6,591 nucleotides of DNA, taken from NCBI GenBank assembly GCA_022709485.1, contig JAKLIS010000077.1:1-6591 (forward strand), read 5' to 3'. Each line of letters begins with the position of its first letter. Position 1 is the first letter of the stretch. The position numbers and the translations under genes were made by a program. Source of the DNA: Elusimicrobiota bacterium (GTDB lineage Bacteria; Elusimicrobiota; Elusimicrobia; F11). Below are positions 6,150-6,591 of the stretch, piece by piece. The notes below the pieces were generated by a model. That model worked only from the letters and a program-made list of their open reading frames with translations. It ran no database searches and was not told the origin of the DNA.

Positions 6150-6165
6150 TGTTCCACTTGAAACA
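6150..6165. other. parS-like site 4, two mismatches
   Basis: TGTTCCACTTGAAACA differs from site 1 at position 9 (G to T) and position 12 (G to A). The position 12 change matches the classical TGTTNCACGTGAAACA consensus, leaving one real deviation from it. Followed by ACAACGC-type sequence like site 3. Confidence 0.5.
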
Positions 6166-6302
6166 ACGCGCTCCTAACCCCTCCCACTGGTAAAACCTTC
6201 GAGAAAAAAATCCATTCCCCTCATCTAATTGTTCAAGCGGTTAGTGAGAAAAATATGCAACGGGATCGTGGAATTCAGAAAGGCCGCCCACTTAACTCTT
6301 GA

Positions 6303-6318
6303 TGTTCCACGTAGAACA
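6303..6318. other. parS-like site 5, one mismatch
   Basis: TGTTCCACGTAGAACA differs from site 1 only at position 11 (G to A). The left half and central CACGT are intact. It is followed by ATTCCCCCTC, like the flanks of sites 2 and 6. Confidence 0.6.
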
Positions 6319-6370
6319 ATTCCCCCTCTAACATTCCCCCACTAGTGAGAGGGAAGGGAAAAAATCATCT

Positions 6371-6409
6371 CCCCCTCCATGTTGCCTCAATGGACGGGTT
6401 AGGAGAAGG
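6371..6409. repeat. Conserved repeat block, unit 5 copy
   Basis: This 39-bp block begins CCCCCTCCATGTTG, then CCTCAATGGACGGG and TTAGGAGAAGG. It aligns end to end with the unit 2 copy at 5893-5931 without gaps, although the G-rich tail is degraded. It shows that units 1, 2 and 5 descend from one ancestral unit. Confidence 0.65.
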
Positions 6410-6449
6410 AATAAACTTCATTGGGGAATTAATGGGACCTGCTCGATTA

Positions 6450-6465
6450 TGTTCCACGTTTAACA
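6450..6465. other. parS-like site 6, two mismatches
   Basis: TGTTCCACGTTTAACA differs from site 1 at positions 11 and 12 (GG to TT). The left half and the terminal AACA remain. It is followed by ATACCCCACCCCC, nearly the same flank as site 2. The most degraded right half of the six. Confidence 0.45.
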
Positions 6466-6476
6466 ATACCCCACCC

Positions 6477-6497
6477 CCTCACGTATAAAACGTGGGG
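6477..6497. other. Hairpin in repeat unit 6
   Basis: CCTCACG (6477-6483) pairs with CGTGGGG (6491-6497), seven pairs with one T-G, around a 7-nt loop. The right arm and following GAGAGTAAAATCTCC match the equivalent part of unit 2. No T tract follows. Confidence 0.5.
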
Positions 6498-6591
6498 AGA
6501 GTAAAATCTCCTTTCCCTAAAAAATCTTGGGTGGGGTTATTCTTCTTGATGAGTTTCATCTTCATGGTCTCCCCCCCCCACCCCTCCTTCT

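Larger units (their letters stand above)
5623..6591. repeat. Degenerate tandem repeat array, six units each headed by a parS-like site
   Basis: This stretch of nearly 1 kb has no credible gene. Six units begin at the parS-like sites (5623, 5821, 6012, 6150, 6303, 6450); the last runs to the window edge. The shared order within a unit is: parS-like palindrome, C-rich tract (ACAATACCCCC type), a GC-rich hairpin, an AAAATCTC-TTTCCCC segment, a conserved block of about 40 bp (CATGT-n-TCATCAATGG then G-rich), a spacer often containing CTACTGGGATC-like sequence, then the next palindrome. Units 1, 2, 5 and 6 resemble each other most. Units 3 and 4 share ACAACGC after the palindrome and are more diverged. 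Hairpins seen: 5667-5696, 5853-5878, a short 5-bp stem at 6044-6063, a 6-bp stem 6324-6329/6348-6353, and 6477-6497. The array may continue past 6591. Confidence 0.75.

Noticed and set aside
5971..6177. 68-codon open frame on the plus strand
   Set aside because: It crosses parS-like sites 3 and 4, has no ribosome site and no recognisable domain, and the neighbouring units have no equivalent frame.
5623..6591. CRISPR array
   Set aside because: The repeated element is a 16-bp palindrome with irregular spacing of 138-198 bp, and the sequence between copies is itself repeated. No cas genes are present.

Overview
The window looks like chromosomal DNA from an uncultured or little-studied bacterium. 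It carries single-copy housekeeping genes (peptide deformylase, aspartate-semialdehyde dehydrogenase) with bacterial promoter and ribosome-binding signals, and has no phage, plasmid or transposase genes. The phylum cannot be fixed from this sequence. Base composition is moderate. Several genes have no visible Shine-Dalgarno sequence while others have good ones.

Layout. Bases 1-1023 (+) are the 3' part of a DUF4015-type putative glycoside hydrolase whose start lies outside the window. It converges on 1046-2728 (-), a six-helix membrane protein with two GAF domains and no recognisable output domain. A 233-bp AT-rich gap separates that gene from 2995-3450 (+), an acireductone-dioxygenase-like cupin. 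The cupin converges (10-bp gap) on a two-gene minus-strand unit, 4529-3984 (two-ACT-domain, GcvR-like regulator) followed by 3970-3461 (peptide deformylase, def). A 71-bp divergent region separates this unit from asd (4601-5620, +), the enzyme at the branch point of lysine/diaminopimelate, threonine and methionine synthesis.

Bases 5621-6591 hold no credible gene. Two bases after the asd stop there is a perfect 16-bp palindrome, TGTTCCACGTGGAACA, which matches the ParB-binding centromere site parS. It recurs at 5821 (perfect) and, with one or two changes, at 6012, 6150, 6303 and 6450. Each copy heads a 138-198 bp degenerate tandem unit containing C-rich tracts, a hairpin and a conserved block of about 40 bp. 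The first unit's hairpin has become, or was recruited as, a strong intrinsic terminator for asd. The second unit has a canonical G-quadruplex motif on the minus strand, 3 bp from parS. I read this as a compact parS array, probably a chromosomal centromere and so possibly near the replication origin. parA/parB are not in the window, so that role is inferred from the site sequence and arrangement.

The genes do not form one pathway. The asd/ACT-regulator pair shares a divergent control region and both have links to amino-acid metabolism. The most notable content is the parS-bearing tandem repeat.
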